From positions 9,238,001 through 9,302,000 of the forward strand of contig NZ_CP034550.1 in the NCBI RefSeq assembly GCF_009498035.1: a DNA stretch of 64,000 nt, given 5' to 3'. How positions within the stretch are numbered: the stretch's first letter is position 1; each line of letters begins with the position of its first letter. The stretch is from Saccharothrix syringae (GTDB lineage: Bacteria > Actinomycetota > Actinomycetes > Mycobacteriales > Pseudonocardiaceae). Under the pieces are notes generated by a model. That model had not been told where the DNA came from and did no database searches. It worked only from the letters and a program-made list of their open reading frames with translations. The position numbers were made by a program, and so were the translations under genes. Below are positions 19,146 through 27,555 of the stretch, in pieces.

Positions 19146-19838
19146 GTGGGTCTCGCGGGACATGAGGTGTTGGCCGCAGTGCTCCAGGTGAGAGACGGGT
19201 CACTCCAGGTCATGCTGTGGCAGCGCGCTCGGGAACCACACGCTCACCGGTGGTCGCTGCCGGGTGGTGGCCTGGGCGACGACGAGGACGTGGAGGAGTC
19301 GATCCGGCGCCAGCTGGCCGAGAAGGTCGACGTGAGGCAGCTCTCCCACGTCGAGCAGCTGGCGGTGTTCAGCCACCCCGGGCGCGTGCCGGGACGCCCG
19401 CGCGTCGTCGCCACCGCGTTCCTCGGCCTGGTGCCGTCCCACATCGACCCGGTGGTGCCCTCCGACACCGCGTGGCACCCGGTGGACGCCCTGCCGCCCA
19501 CGGCGTTCGACCACGAGGCCATCTGCGACCGCGCGCGCCACCGCCTGGCGTCGAAGCTGTCCTACACCAACCTCGGCTTCGCCCTGGCCCCACCGGAGTT
19601 CACCATCTCCGCGCTGCGCGCCCTGTACTCGGCGGCCCTGGGGTACAAGGTGTCGGCGACGAACCTGCAACGCGTGCTGTCCCGCCGCGGGCTGCTCGAA
19701 CCCACCGGCGCCACCGTCCCGCCCGGCCCGGCCGGCGGCCGTCCCGCCGCGCTGTTCCGGTTCGTGTCGGGCCGGCTGCGGGTCACCGACCCGTTCGCCG
19801 TGCTGCGACCACCGTCCACCCGTAGCTTGGGTCCGTGA
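19146..19838 (+). CDS. nrtR: NrtR-type NUDIX-domain regulator of NAD synthesis
   Basis: 230 residues, GTG start. An N-terminal NUDIX domain (about 1-135) is followed by a winged-helix DNA-binding domain (about 145-215: [28 protein letters not shown], then [13 protein letters not shown]). The NUDIX box [24 protein letters not shown] is degenerate: the catalytic RE and EE pairs read RQ and EK, so hydrolysis is probably lost and ligand sensing kept. NrtR binds ADP-ribose or related nucleotides and represses NAD genes; the head-to-head position with nadABC fits that role exactly. Its stop overlaps the next gene's GTG. Confidence 0.88.
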   Translation: MGLAGHEVLAAVLQVRDGSLQVMLWQRAREPHAHRWSLPGGGLGDDEDVEESIRRQLAEKVDVRQLSHVEQLAVFSHPGRVPGRPRVVATAFLGLVPSHIDPVVPSDTAWHPVDALPPTAFDHEAICDRARHRLASKLSYTNLGFALAPPEFTISALRALYSAALGYKVSATNLQRVLSRRGLLEPTGATVPPGPAGGRPAALFRFVSGRLRVTDPFAVLRPPSTRSLGP

Positions 19839-20509
19839 CCACGACGCTCCCCCTGTTCCCGCTGGGCACCGTGCTGCTGCCCGGGGCGTCCCTGCCGCTG
19901 CACGTGTTCGAGCCGAGGTACCGCCAGCTCACCGTCGACCTGGTGACCGGCGCGGTGCCGGACCGCACGTTCGGCGTGGTGTCGATCCGGCAGGGCTGGG
20001 AGGTGGGCGAGGAGAACGTGGAGGGCCTGCACGACGTCGGCTGCACCGCGGTGCTCCAGGAGGCCAGGCGCCTGCCCGACGGCCGCTTCGACCTGACCAC
20101 CCGCGGCGGCAGGCGGTTCCGACTGCTCGAAGTGGACGAAGGCAGCGCCCCGTACCTGGTCGGCTCGGTCGAGTGGCTGCCGGACTCGCCGCACCCGCCG
20201 GAGGTCGAGGACCTGCTGCCCCTGCTGGCGGAGCGGGCGAGGGCCGCCCACGGCCGGTACCGGGAGGCCGCCGGCGCCCCCCACCGCCCCCCGTCCGACG
20301 ACACCGCGGCCGAGGACCTGGCCTACGCCCTGGCCGGCGACTGCCTGCTCACGCTGGAGGACCGGCAGGCCCTGCTGGAGGAGACGTCCGCGGCCCGCAG
20401 GCTGCGCCTGGTGCGCCGGACCCTGCACCGCGAGGCGGGCATCCTCACCGCGCTGCGCGCCGTGCCCGCCCCGCTGGCCGAACTGGGCCACCTCCCGCAC
20501 CGCAACTGA
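19835..20509 (+). CDS. LON substrate-binding-domain protein
   Basis: 224 residues, GTG overlapping the nrtR stop (GTGA). The sequence LPLFPLGTVLLPGASLPLHVFEPRYRQL is the start of the PUA-like Lon N-terminal domain, with FGVVSIRQGWEVGEENV and LHDVGCTAVLQEA continuing it. There is no AAA+ or protease part, so it is a stand-alone LON_substr_bdg protein as seen in many bacteria. Role unknown; it may bind protein partners. Translational coupling to nrtR is notable, since there is no known link between these families. Confidence 0.9.
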   Translation: MTTTLPLFPLGTVLLPGASLPLHVFEPRYRQLTVDLVTGAVPDRTFGVVSIRQGWEVGEENVEGLHDVGCTAVLQEARRLPDGRFDLTTRGGRRFRLLEVDEGSAPYLVGSVEWLPDSPHPPEVEDLLPLLAERARAAHGRYREAAGAPHRPPSDDTAAEDLAYALAGDCLLTLEDRQALLEETSAARRLRLVRRTLHREAGILTALRAVPAPLAELGHLPHRN

Positions 20510-20539
20510 ACCGGTAAGCTCCCCGCCGGAGGTGCGCGG

Positions 20540-21262
20540 ATGAACGCCCTGCGGGCACTGCTCGACACCGGCGTCCCACTGGTCGCGGTGAGCTTCGACG
20601 ACCAGGACGCCGAACGAGCCGCGAGCGCCGCCGTCGAGGCCCGGGTGGACGTGGCCGAGCTCCGCGTCGACCGCTTCCGGGACACCGCCACCGACCACGT
20701 CCTGCGCCAGGTCGAGGCGTTCCGGGACCTGCCGACCCTGGTGACCGTCCGCTCCGCCGCCGAGGGCGGCGACTGGCGCGGCACCGAGGACGAGCGCCTG
20801 GCCCTGTTCCGCGCCGTCGCACCCCGCGTGGACGCGGTGGACGTCGAGCTGTCGTCCCGGGACATCCTCGACGAGGTCGTCATCGCCGCCCACGAGCACG
20901 ACGCCCTGGTCGTCGTCTCGTACCACAACTTCGACCACACCCCGCCCCTGGACGAGCTGCGCACCACCGCCAAGGCCGCCCGGGCCGCCGGCGCGGACAT
21001 CGTCAAGATCTCCACCATGGCGCGCTCGAAGGCCGACCTGAAGGTGCTGACCACCCTGCTCGTGGACGCCGACGTGCCGGAGATGATCGTCATCGGCATG
21101 GGCGCCACCGGCACCGCGTCCAGGATCTTCTTCCCGGCCCTGGGCTCCCGCCTGACCTACACGTTCATGGACGCCCAGGCCACGTCCGGCCAGCTCGACT
21201 TCGCCGAGACGTTCGCCCTGATGCGCCGGTTCCACCCGGACTTCGCCGAGCGCAAGAACTAG
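20540..21262 (+). CDS. aroD: Type I 3-dehydroquinate dehydratase
   Basis: 240 residues from ATG 20540 (GGAGG at 20528-20532). It forms a Schiff base with 3-dehydroquinate and dehydrates it in the shikimate pathway. All type I elements are present: ELRVD, TVRSAAEGG, the catalytic histidine in SYHNFDHTP, the Schiff-base lysine in DIVKISTMA, and MGATGTASRI. Most actinobacteria use the unrelated type II enzyme AroQ for biosynthesis, so this copy may be catabolic (quinate) or an alternative. No other aro genes are adjacent. Confidence 0.93.
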   Translation: MNALRALLDTGVPLVAVSFDDQDAERAASAAVEARVDVAELRVDRFRDTATDHVLRQVEAFRDLPTLVTVRSAAEGGDWRGTEDERLALFRAVAPRVDAVDVELSSRDILDEVVIAAHEHDALVVVSYHNFDHTPPLDELRTTAKAARAAGADIVKISTMARSKADLKVLTTLLVDADVPEMIVIGMGATGTASRIFFPALGSRLTYTFMDAQATSGQLDFAETFALMRRFHPDFAERKN

Positions 21263-21368
21263 CGACCACCCCGGCCGCCATCCCCAGCGCCCCAGAGCAG
21301 CCCTCGGCGACCCCAGCACCTCCCCCATGCCCGCACGTCGCCCTCTCTCGTCCAATTGTCCTATAGCC

Positions 21369-21385
21369 GGATTGTTCAACAATCC
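21369..21385. promoter_or_regulatory. 17-bp operator upstream of the MFS/DUF1445 pair
   Basis: GGATTGTT (21369-21376) and AACAATCC (21378-21385) are perfect inverted repeats around one base. They lie 48 bp before the transporter start in a ~170-bp intergenic region. The TTGTtcAACAA core and length resemble GntR/FadR-type operators. No regulator gene is adjacent, so the cognate protein is unknown. Confidence 0.65.
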
Positions 21386-21433
21386 TCTAGCGTGTGCTCC
21401 AGGACACAACCGACGGCTGCGAGGTGACCCACC

Positions 21434-22681
21434 ATGAGCACCACAGACACACGCACACCCTTCGCGTGGTTCCACACACTGGGCCGCAACGGCAAGCGCG
21501 CGTTCGCGGGCGCGTTCGGCGGCTACGGCCTGGACGCCTACGACTTCCAGGTCCTCCCCCTGGGCCTGTTCGCCATCAGCGCCTACTTCGGCATCAGCCA
21601 GGGCCAGGCCGGCCTGCTCAACACCGTCACCCTGGTCGTCTCGGCCGTGGGCGGGGCCATCGCGGGCATCCTCGCCGACCGCATCGGCCGCGTCCGCACC
21701 CTGATGATCACCGTCGTCACCTACGCCGTGTTCACCGTGGCCTGCGGCTTCGCCACCAGCTACGAGATGCTGATGATCTTCCGCGCCCTCCAGGGCCTGG
21801 GCTTCGGCGGCGAGTGGGCGGCCGGCGCGATCCTGGTCGCCGAGTACTGCAAGCCGCGGTACCGGGGCCGCACGGTCGCGTTCATCCAGAGCTCCTGGGC
21901 CGTCGGCTGGGCACTGAGCGTCATCGTCTACACGGTCGTGTTCAGCTTCCTCCCGCAGGACGTGGCCTGGCGGGTGCTGTTCTGGACCGGCGCCATCCCC
22001 GCGGTCCTGGTGTTCTACATCCGCCGCCACGTCCAGGACGCGCCGAAGCTCAACGAGAAGCGCGAGTCCACCACCCACAAGGGCAGCTTCAAGGCCATCT
22101 TCGCCGCCCCGCTGGGCCGCACCACCCTCTTCGCGGCCCTGCTGGCCACCGGCGTCCAGGGCGGCTACTACACGCTGGCGAGCTGGGTGCCCACGTTCCT
22201 CAAGACCGAGCGCGGCCTCAGCGTCGTCGGCACCGGCGGCTACCTGACCCTCCTGATCAGCGGCGCGTTCGCCGGATACATCACCGGCGGCTACCTGACC
22301 GACCTGCTGGGCCGCAAGCGCACGTTCACCCTCTTCGCCGCCCTCAGCGCCGCCCTGATCGTGCTGTTCACCCAGATACCCCAGGGCGCCAACGGCCTGC
22401 TGCTCGCCGTCACCTTCCCCCTGGGCTTCACCACCTCGGCCATCTTCAGCGGCTTCGGCTCGTTCCTCGCCGAGCTGTACCCCACGGAGCTGCGCGGCAC
22501 CGGCCAGGGCTTCACCTACAACTTCGGCCGAGCGGTGGGCGCCTCGTTCCAGACCGCCGTCGGCTTCCTCGCCACCAGCATGGGCGTGGGCGGCGCGATG
22601 ATCTTCGGCGCCGTCGCCTACGGCATCGCCGTCCTGGCCCTCCTGGGCCTCCCCGAGACGAAGGGCGTGGAACTCCGATGA
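21434..22681 (+). CDS. MFS transporter, metabolite:H+ symporter type
   Basis: 415 residues with 12 predicted membrane helices. Both MFS loop motifs are clear: [13 protein letters not shown] between helices 2 and 3 and [14 protein letters not shown] between helices 8 and 9. [21 protein letters not shown] in helix 1 and [18 protein letters not shown] in helix 4 are typical of carboxylate importers such as the sialate/benzoate/MHS groups. The stop overlaps the start of the DUF1445 gene (ATGA), implying that the transported compound is that enzyme's substrate or product. Confidence 0.9.
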   Translation: MSTTDTRTPFAWFHTLGRNGKRAFAGAFGGYGLDAYDFQVLPLGLFAISAYFGISQGQAGLLNTVTLVVSAVGGAIAGILADRIGRVRTLMITVVTYAVFTVACGFATSYEMLMIFRALQGLGFGGEWAAGAILVAEYCKPRYRGRTVAFIQSSWAVGWALSVIVYTVVFSFLPQDVAWRVLFWTGAIPAVLVFYIRRHVQDAPKLNEKRESTTHKGSFKAIFAAPLGRTTLFAALLATGVQGGYYTLASWVPTFLKTERGLSVVGTGGYLTLLISGAFAGYITGGYLTDLLGRKRTFTLFAALSAALIVLFTQIPQGANGLLLAVTFPLGFTTSAIFSGFGSFLAELYPTELRGTGQGFTYNFGRAVGASFQTAVGFLATSMGVGGAMIFGAVAYGIAVLALLGLPETKGVELR

Positions 22682-23451
22682 CCACGACGACCCGAACCCC
22701 GACCCCCGCCGAGATCCGCGAAACCCACACCGGCCCCACCGCGGGCCTGGCAGACGGGTACGCCCAGGCCAACCTCATCGCCGTCCCCAGGGACTGGGCC
22801 TACGACGTCCTGCTGTTCACCCAGCGCAACCCCAAACCCTGCCCGGTGCTGGACGTCACCGACGAGGGCGGCACCACCACCGTCCTCGCGGGCAACGCGG
22901 ACCTGATGCGCCACATCCCCCGCTACCGCATCTGGGACCACGGCGAACTGGTCGACGAACCCACCGACGCCACCCCCCACTGGCGCGACGACCTGGTCGC
23001 GTTCCTGATCGGCTGCAGCTTCACCTTCGAAACCGCGCTGAAGAAGGAGAACGTCCCCCTGCGCCACGTGGAACAACAACGCAACGTCCCCATGTACGTG
23101 ACCGACAGGCAATGCCGCCCGGCAGGCCGCCTGCACGGCCCCGTGGTCGTCTCGATGCGCTACATCCCGGAAAACCTGGTGCACAGGGCCACCACCATCA
23201 CCGCCCGCATGCCGGCGGTGCACGGCGCCCCGGTCCACATCGGCGACCCGACCGCCATCGGCATCACCGACCTGGACGAACCAGACTTCGGCGACCCCAC
23301 CGAGCCCCACCCCGGCGACGTCCCGGTCTTCTGGGCCTGCGGCGTAACACCCCAAGCGGCGGTGATGGCGTCAAAACCACCGTTCGCCATCACGCACGCC
23401 CCGGGTCACATGTTCGTGACCGACGTCCCCGACACCAACTACCTGATCTAA
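22678..23451 (+). CDS. DUF1445 (YcsI/D-glutamate cyclase-like) family protein
   Basis: 257 residues, ATG overlapping the MFS stop. Family features: the N-terminal [46 protein letters not shown], the central [31 protein letters not shown], and the C-terminal [38 protein letters not shown]. The family is annotated as putative hydro-lyase; the related mammalian enzyme DGLUCY cyclises D-glutamate to 5-oxo-D-proline. Bacterial members often sit with transporters and oxoprolinase genes; here only the transporter is present. Confidence 0.9.
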   Translation: MTTTTRTPTPAEIRETHTGPTAGLADGYAQANLIAVPRDWAYDVLLFTQRNPKPCPVLDVTDEGGTTTVLAGNADLMRHIPRYRIWDHGELVDEPTDATPHWRDDLVAFLIGCSFTFETALKKENVPLRHVEQQRNVPMYVTDRQCRPAGRLHGPVVVSMRYIPENLVHRATTITARMPAVHGAPVHIGDPTAIGITDLDEPDFGDPTEPHPGDVPVFWACGVTPQAAVMASKPPFAITHAPGHMFVTDVPDTNYLI

Positions 23452-24044
23452 CCGAGCCGACGCCCCAAATCGTCCAACCCGTTCCAAGCGGCCAGGCAGC
23501 CGTACGCCAGCGCCGTGCCCAGGGGCCACGCCAGCAACCCCCACCAGGTCTCCAGCACGGGGGCGAGCGCAACGGCGTCCCCCACCGAAGGCGCGGTCTC
23601 CAGCGCGTACCGGCTGCCTGCCGCCCCCACCCCGGTCCGCTGCGCCAGGAACGCGGCGAGCACCGACCCCAGGGTGGCCGCCAACATCACCACGGGCCCC
23701 CGCCGCTCCCGCAACATCCAGACGGCGATACCGGTCAACAACCCGACACCAAGCCCGATCAGGACGAACAACATCAAAGCGTCAAGCCGGTGATAACTCT
23801 CCCCGGTAACCGGCACCAACGCCCCATCAGCCTGAACCACCGCGTTCTGCGGCGGCGCCAACAGGGACCACAACCACCCGACCGGCACCCCGACCAACGA
23901 GATCACCGACAACACGGAGAACCCGGGCAGCAGATCCCGCCGAACCACCACCCGAGGCCGCTGAACCACGTAGTAGTACTCGAACGCAGGCGCAGGGGGC
24001 ACCCGAACAGGCACGGCCCGCTCACCCACCGGTTGCTCGGCCAC
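23448..24044 (-). CDS. DUF2567 membrane protein
   Basis: 198 residues from the GTG at 24044, chosen because GGGGAGG lies 7 nt upstream; an in-frame GTG at 24062 precedes that site. The protein has about 40 cytoplasmic residues, then four hydrophobic segments ([64 protein letters not shown] and [21 protein letters not shown]). This matches the actinobacterial DUF2567 family; function unknown. Its last 4 bp overlap the DUF1445 stop on the other strand. In mycobacteria a related gene also neighbours the biotin genes. Confidence 0.8.
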   Translation of the reverse strand: MAEQPVGERAVPVRVPPAPAFEYYYVVQRPRVVVRRDLLPGFSVLSVISLVGVPVGWLWSLLAPPQNAVVQADGALVPVTGESYHRLDALMLFVLIGLGVGLLTGIAVWMLRERRGPVVMLAATLGSVLAAFLAQRTGVGAAGSRYALETAPSVGDAVALAPVLETWWGLLAWPLGTALAYGCLAAWNGLDDLGRRLG

Positions 24045-24110
24045 CCGCAAACCTCCCCGCACACCGACCAGACGCGTGCAGGTTACCGCTCACCCCGACC
24101 TGAGCGGACA

Positions 24111-24330
24111 ACACGCGGTGCCGGACCGGAGGACACGCGATGCCCCAGTGGAGGACACGCCGGTCCCGAACGTAGAACTCGGGGGCCCGGAACGTTCGAC
24201 ACGACGGGTCCGAACGTTCGACTCGCGCGGCTTCAACGCATGACACGCCCGACCCCAACGCATGACACGCCGGTGCCCAACGCATGACACGCCCGGACCC
24301 AACGCATGACACGCCGGGTTGGGGGAGTGG
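24111..24330 (-). repeat. 22-bp word array, copy A
   Basis: Ten tandem units each exactly 22 bp, starting at 24111, 24133, 24155 and so on. Every unit opens ACACG or ACTCG, has a GC-rich spacer, and closes with a 5-bp word: GGAGG (twice), GTAGA, GTTCG (twice), GCATG (four times), the last unit running into G-rich sequence. It occupies the non-coding stretch between the DUF2567 gene and bsaP (24045-24519) together with the adjacent foldback element. ORFs read through it are artefacts of the period. The 24111-24496 segment recurs at 44710-45096. Confidence 0.9.
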
Positions 24331-24360
24331 GCTGGGGCCGGTGGAGGCCGACGAGGCCCG

Positions 24361-24482
24361 ATTTGACATGGGTTCGAGTGCCATAGGCTGGTCGGAGCCG
24401 GCAGGCTCGGCGGGACGCTCTTCCCCGCCGTGCCTGCCGGCTGCGGCCTGCCTCCGGTACTCGTAAGGGCCCCATGTCAAAT
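24361..24482. repeat. 122-bp foldback element, copy A
   Basis: Perfect 12-bp terminal inverted repeats, ATTTGACATGGG (24361-24372) and CCCATGTCAAAT (24471-24482), enclose an imperfect long stem whose core is GCCGGCAGGC paired with GCCTGCCGGC and CGGCGGG paired with CCCGCCG around a ~9-nt loop. Nearly all of the element can fold as one hairpin. No coding capacity and no obvious target-site duplication. It resembles a MITE or structured RNA/terminator. It sits 3' of bsaP. Confidence 0.85.
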
Positions 24483-24519
24483 CGAGCCGGACGAAACCGA
24501 AGGCCAACCAAAACCAGAC

Positions 24520-24756
24520 TCAGGCCGACGCGGTCGAACCGTGCCTGCTGCAGGTGGCCGTCCAACCGGCGGGCGTCACCTGCACCACCATCCGCCGAGC
24601 GCACTGCGAGCAGAACCGCGGCGGGTCGATGACACCCAACCGCGACGAACAAGCCGCGTGGTCACCTTCCCCGACAGCCTTCCCGCAGTAACCGCAAAAA
24701 ACCGCAGAAGCAGCAGACCCAGCCCCCGACCCAGAACCAGAACCAGAACCAGTCAC
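24520..24756 (-). CDS. bsaP: Biotin synthase auxiliary protein BsaP
   Basis: 78 residues, GTG overlapping the bioB stop (GTGA). After a Ser/Gly-rich start (1-18) come six cysteines: C21 and C24 (FCGYC), C36, C49 and C52 (FCSQC), and C69 (TCSRHG). Sequence and position match Rv1590-type proteins, small iron-sulfur proteins shown in mycobacteria to support biotin synthase activity. Likely role: supplying or protecting the auxiliary cluster consumed during sulfur insertion by BioB. Assignment rests on cysteine pattern, the conserved [20 protein letters not shown] segment and the bioB linkage. Confidence 0.85.
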   Translation of the reverse strand: MTGSGSGSGSGAGSAASAVFCGYCGKAVGEGDHAACSSRLGVIDPPRFCSQCARRMVVQVTPAGWTATCSRHGSTASA

Positions 24757-25769
24757 AGCGTCTTGCTCAACTCCTTGATCGGCATGGACAGCTCACCCAG
24801 CATGTCCAAGTCGTCCTGAGCCGGCCGCCCCAGGTTCGTCAGGTAGTTCCCCACGATGATCGCGTTGATCCCACCCAGCATCCCCTGCTTCGCCCCGAGG
24901 TCCCCGAACGTCAGCTCCCGCCCCCCGGCGAACCGCAGGATCGTCCGGGGCAGGGCCAGCCGAAAAGCCCCCACCGTCCGCAACGCCTCGGTCCCCTCCA
25001 CCACCGGGTAGTTCTCGTAGGGCGTCCCGGGGTTCGGGATCAGGAAGTTCAGCGGCACCTCGTCCGGCTCCAGGGCCGCCAGCTGCACCGCGAACTCGGC
25101 CCGCTGCTCCAGCGTCTCCCCCATCCCGATGATGCCGCCGCAGCAGACCTCCATCCCGGCCTCGCGCACCATCCGCAACGTCTCCCACCGCTCCTCCCAG
25201 GAGTGCGTGGTGACCACGGACGGGAAGTGGGACCGGGCCGTCTCCAGGTTGTGGTTGTACCGGTGGACCCCCATGTCCACCAGCTCGTCCACCTGCTCCT
25301 GCGAGAGCATCCCCAGCGAGCACGCGATCTGGATCTCGTTGCCGTCCTCGCGGATGGCCTTGATCCCGTCCCGCACCTGCGACATCAACCGCTTGTCGGG
25401 CCCGCGCACCGCCGCCACGATGCAGAACTCCGTGGCCCCGGTGGCCGCGGTCTGCCGAGCCGCCTTCACCAACCCGGGGATGTCGAGCCACGCCGACCGC
25501 ACCGGCGACGGGAACTGCCCGGACTGCGAGCAGAAGTGGCAGTCCTCCGGGCACCCGCCGGTCTTGAGCGAGACGATCCCCTCGACCTCGACCTCGGGCC
25601 CGCACCAGCGCATGCGCACCTCGTGCGCGAGCTCCAGCAGTTCCGGGATGCGGGAATCGGGCAGCCGGAGCACCTGGAGCACCTGCTCCTCGGACAGGCC
25701 GACGCCGCGCTCCAGCACCTGCTCACGCGCGGTGTTCAGCACATCGACCTGCTCAGGGGCTGCGGTCAC
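24753..25769 (-). CDS. bioB: Biotin synthase
   Basis: 338 residues, GTG start preceded by GAGGAG. Radical SAM enzyme that inserts sulfur into dethiobiotin. The SAM-cluster cysteines are C73, C77 and C80 in [14 protein letters not shown]. Other family landmarks: [56 protein letters not shown] and the arginine for the [2Fe-2S] cluster in LRFAGGRE. It follows bioD by 131 bp, so it may have its own promoter in 25770-25900, and is coupled to bsaP. Confidence 0.98.
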   Translation of the reverse strand: MTAAPEQVDVLNTAREQVLERGVGLSEEQVLQVLRLPDSRIPELLELAHEVRMRWCGPEVEVEGIVSLKTGGCPEDCHFCSQSGQFPSPVRSAWLDIPGLVKAARQTAATGATEFCIVAAVRGPDKRLMSQVRDGIKAIREDGNEIQIACSLGMLSQEQVDELVDMGVHRYNHNLETARSHFPSVVTTHSWEERWETLRMVREAGMEVCCGGIIGMGETLEQRAEFAVQLAALEPDEVPLNFLIPNPGTPYENYPVVEGTEALRTVGAFRLALPRTILRFAGGRELTFGDLGAKQGMLGGINAIIVGNYLTNLGRPAQDDLDMLGELSMPIKELSKTL

Positions 25770-25900
25770 GTCATCTCCTCGGGCGAACGACGGCGGTGGT
25801 CCGCGGGTCAGTGTGCCGCACGGGCACTACCGGGACCCAGCGATGTACGTCACTCACCATCGCCACCGCGACCCCCTACCCACAACCCCTCCCACACACC

Positions 25901-26623
25901 TCAACACGAACAGGCAGCAGCGAACTTCTCCGGGTCGAACGTCCCCCCGAACCAGGGCGACACCCCGTCCCGCGCCACCGCCAGGAACTCCTCCCGCCCC
26001 AACCGCCCGGCCCCGTCCGGCAACGCGCCCAGCAGCGGCGCACCGGCGGCCTCCGGCAGGTCCACCAGGTTCGTGCAGCAGGCCAGGTCGGGCGAGGCGG
26101 GCCACCGCCCCACCACCACGCCCACCGACTCCAACCCCCGCCGGACCAGCGCCTCCGCCGTCAACGCCGTCGTGTTCAGCGTGCCCAGCCCGGCGTGCGC
26201 CACCACCAGCACCGGCGCGTTCAACGCCCACGCCGCGTCCGCGATCGTCGACCCGGCGTCGTCGAACCGCACCAGCAGCCCGCCGGCACCCTCCACCAGC
26301 ACCAGGTCGTGGGACGAGTCCAGCTCGACCGCCGCCGACGCCACGTCGCGCGGGTGCACGGGGGGCATCCCGGCCCGGCGCGCCGCCGTGGCCGGTGCCA
26401 GCGGTTCGGGGTAGCGCCGCAGCTCACGGGTTGTCACGGGCCCGGCGAGCCGCGCCACCTCGGCCAGGTCACCGGCCTCACCCGCCGCAACACCCGTCTG
26501 GGCGGGTTTGAGGACCGCGACGCGCCGCCCCTCGGCCGCGGCCAGCGCCGCCAGGGCGGCGACCACCACCGTCTTGCCGACGTCGGTGCCCGTACCGGTG
26601 ATGACGAGGACGCTCACGGCCAC
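25901..26623 (-). CDS. bioD: Dethiobiotin synthetase
   Basis: 240 residues, GTG start. It carboxylates DAPA with ATP to dethiobiotin. The P-loop is VLVITGTGTDVGKTVVVAAL; KPAQTG carries the substrate lysine, VEGAGGLLVRF is the conserved Mg/DAPA motif and AHAGLGTLNTTALTAEAL follows. The C-terminus ends GGTFDPEKFAAACSC. It lies between bioB downstream and a convergent/divergent pair upstream: the glutaredoxin gene starts 54 bp away in the opposite direction. Confidence 0.95.
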   Translation of the reverse strand: MAVSVLVITGTGTDVGKTVVVAALAALAAAEGRRVAVLKPAQTGVAAGEAGDLAEVARLAGPVTTRELRRYPEPLAPATAARRAGMPPVHPRDVASAAVELDSSHDLVLVEGAGGLLVRFDDAGSTIADAAWALNAPVLVVAHAGLGTLNTTALTAEALVRRGLESVGVVVGRWPASPDLACCTNLVDLPEAAGAPLLGALPDGAGRLGREEFLAVARDGVSPWFGGTFDPEKFAAACSC

Positions 26624-26677
26624 TCACCCTAGGGCTACACGCAACGTCGCGAACCACCACGTTCTACAGTCACCGAC

Positions 26678-26920
26678 ATGGGTGAGATCGTCCTCTACGG
26701 TGCGAACTGGTGCGGTGACTGCCGCCGGGCTAAGGCATGGCTGCGGGAGCACGAAGTCCCGTTCACCGAGGTGGACGTGGAGCACGACGAACAAGCCCGC
26801 GACAAGGCGATCGACATCGCCGGCGGCCGCAGGAACATCCCCGTGCTGGTCCTCCCGGACGGCCGCGTCCTGGTGGAGCCCACCAACACCGACCTGGCCG
26901 ACGCCGTCACCGGGTCCTGA
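26678..26920 (+). CDS. Glutaredoxin/mycoredoxin-like protein
   Basis: 80 residues forming one thioredoxin fold. The redox site is WCGDC near residues 11-15 (GANWCGDCRRAKAWLREHEV), the cis-proline loop is RNIPVLVLPDGRVLVEPT, and the C-terminus ends TDLADAV. It presumably reduces mixed disulfides with mycothiol, glutathione being absent from actinobacteria. It differs from classical mycoredoxin CGYC by the acidic residue between the cysteines. It is followed after 2 bp by a membrane protein gene. Confidence 0.88.
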   Translation: MGEIVLYGANWCGDCRRAKAWLREHEVPFTEVDVEHDEQARDKAIDIAGGRRNIPVLVLPDGRVLVEPTNTDLADAVTGS

Positions 26921-26922
26921 CC

Positions 26923-27555
26923 GTGGCCAGACGCAAGCGCCGACCCCCCAAGGCAGCAGCAAAGGCCAGCGCCAACGCCACGACCAACACCACGATCAAC
27001 GCCACGACCAACGCCGCCCCCAAGCCCCAACCCTGGTTCAACCGCCAGCGCCCCCTGACCCAAACCGGCCTGATCATCGGCGGCATGGCCGCGATCATCG
27101 CCGGCCACTTCCTCCTCTGGGGCACCGTGATCCCCGCCCTGGGCACCCTGGTGGGCCGCGTCCCGGTCGTCTCCACCGCCGCGGGCTGGCTATTCGGCGG
27201 CGGCGCGTTCATGGCCTGGGGCATCGTGGCCGTCAACCACGACACCGCCTCCCCCACCACCCTCAAGCGCCTCAAGACCACCGCCTGGTCCTGGACCCCG
27301 ATCGCCCTGGTCTGCATCCCCACGAACTACGCGAACGAGCAGGTCCTCCCGGTCGACTACTGGGCCGGCGTCTACGCGAGCGCCTACGGCGTGGTCGCCG
27401 CCCCCCTGGCCCTGGCCGTCATCGCCCTCCTCTGGTGGCTGGTCGCGGACAAGCTGCTCGGCCACCAGGGCATCACCAAGTCCCAGGTCGGCTGGCTCTG
27501 CGTGGCCTACGCGACCCTCCTCCTGGTCTGGGGCTCAACCCTGCTGCGCATGTGA
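26923..27555 (+). CDS. Hypothetical multi-pass membrane protein
   Basis: 210 residues, GTG start 2 bp after the glutaredoxin stop. A basic start (ARRKRRPPK) and a low-complexity Asn/Thr/Ala stretch (about 17-33) precede about five membrane segments: [85 protein letters not shown] and [20 protein letters not shown] recognise no family. Its 3' end overlaps bioA by 21 bp on the opposite strand. Confidence 0.75.
   Translation: MARRKRRPPKAAAKASANATTNTTINATTNAAPKPQPWFNRQRPLTQTGLIIGGMAAIIAGHFLLWGTVIPALGTLVGRVPVVSTAAGWLFGGGAFMAWGIVAVNHDTASPTTLKRLKTTAWSWTPIALVCIPTNYANEQVLPVDYWAGVYASAYGVVAAPLALAVIALLWWLVADKLLGHQGITKSQVGWLCVAYATLLLVWGSTLLRM

Noticed and set aside
19086..19163. N-terminal extension of nadA
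   Set aside because: It would cross the divergent promoter and operator and overlap the nrtR start; NadA homologues begin near the MVATAYVE start.
21386..21433. Riboswitch upstream of the MFS transporter
   Set aside because: The leader is too short and shows only the DNA palindrome; no aptamer-like conserved blocks were recognised.
24111..24330. CRISPR array
   Set aside because: The repeat-spacer geometry is wrong: units are 22 bp in total, the conserved part is only ~10 bp, spacers are ~12 bp and GC-rich, and no cas genes are in the window.
24361..24482. Classification of the foldback as an IS element
   Set aside because: It has terminal inverted repeats but no transposase and no clear target-site duplication; at most a MITE-like element, so it is listed as a repeat.
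24022..24507. ORFs of 60-160 codons reading through array A and the foldback (also 44617-45075 and 44832-45110 at array B, 38955-39419 at array C, 52614-53246 at array D)
   Set aside because: A 22-bp period shifts frame each unit, so the peptides simply repeat every 22 residues (GVSC, ACHAL, RVMR motifs). No ribosome binding sites, no similarity to known folds, and copies differ by frame-neutral spacer changes. They are products of the repeat, not genes.
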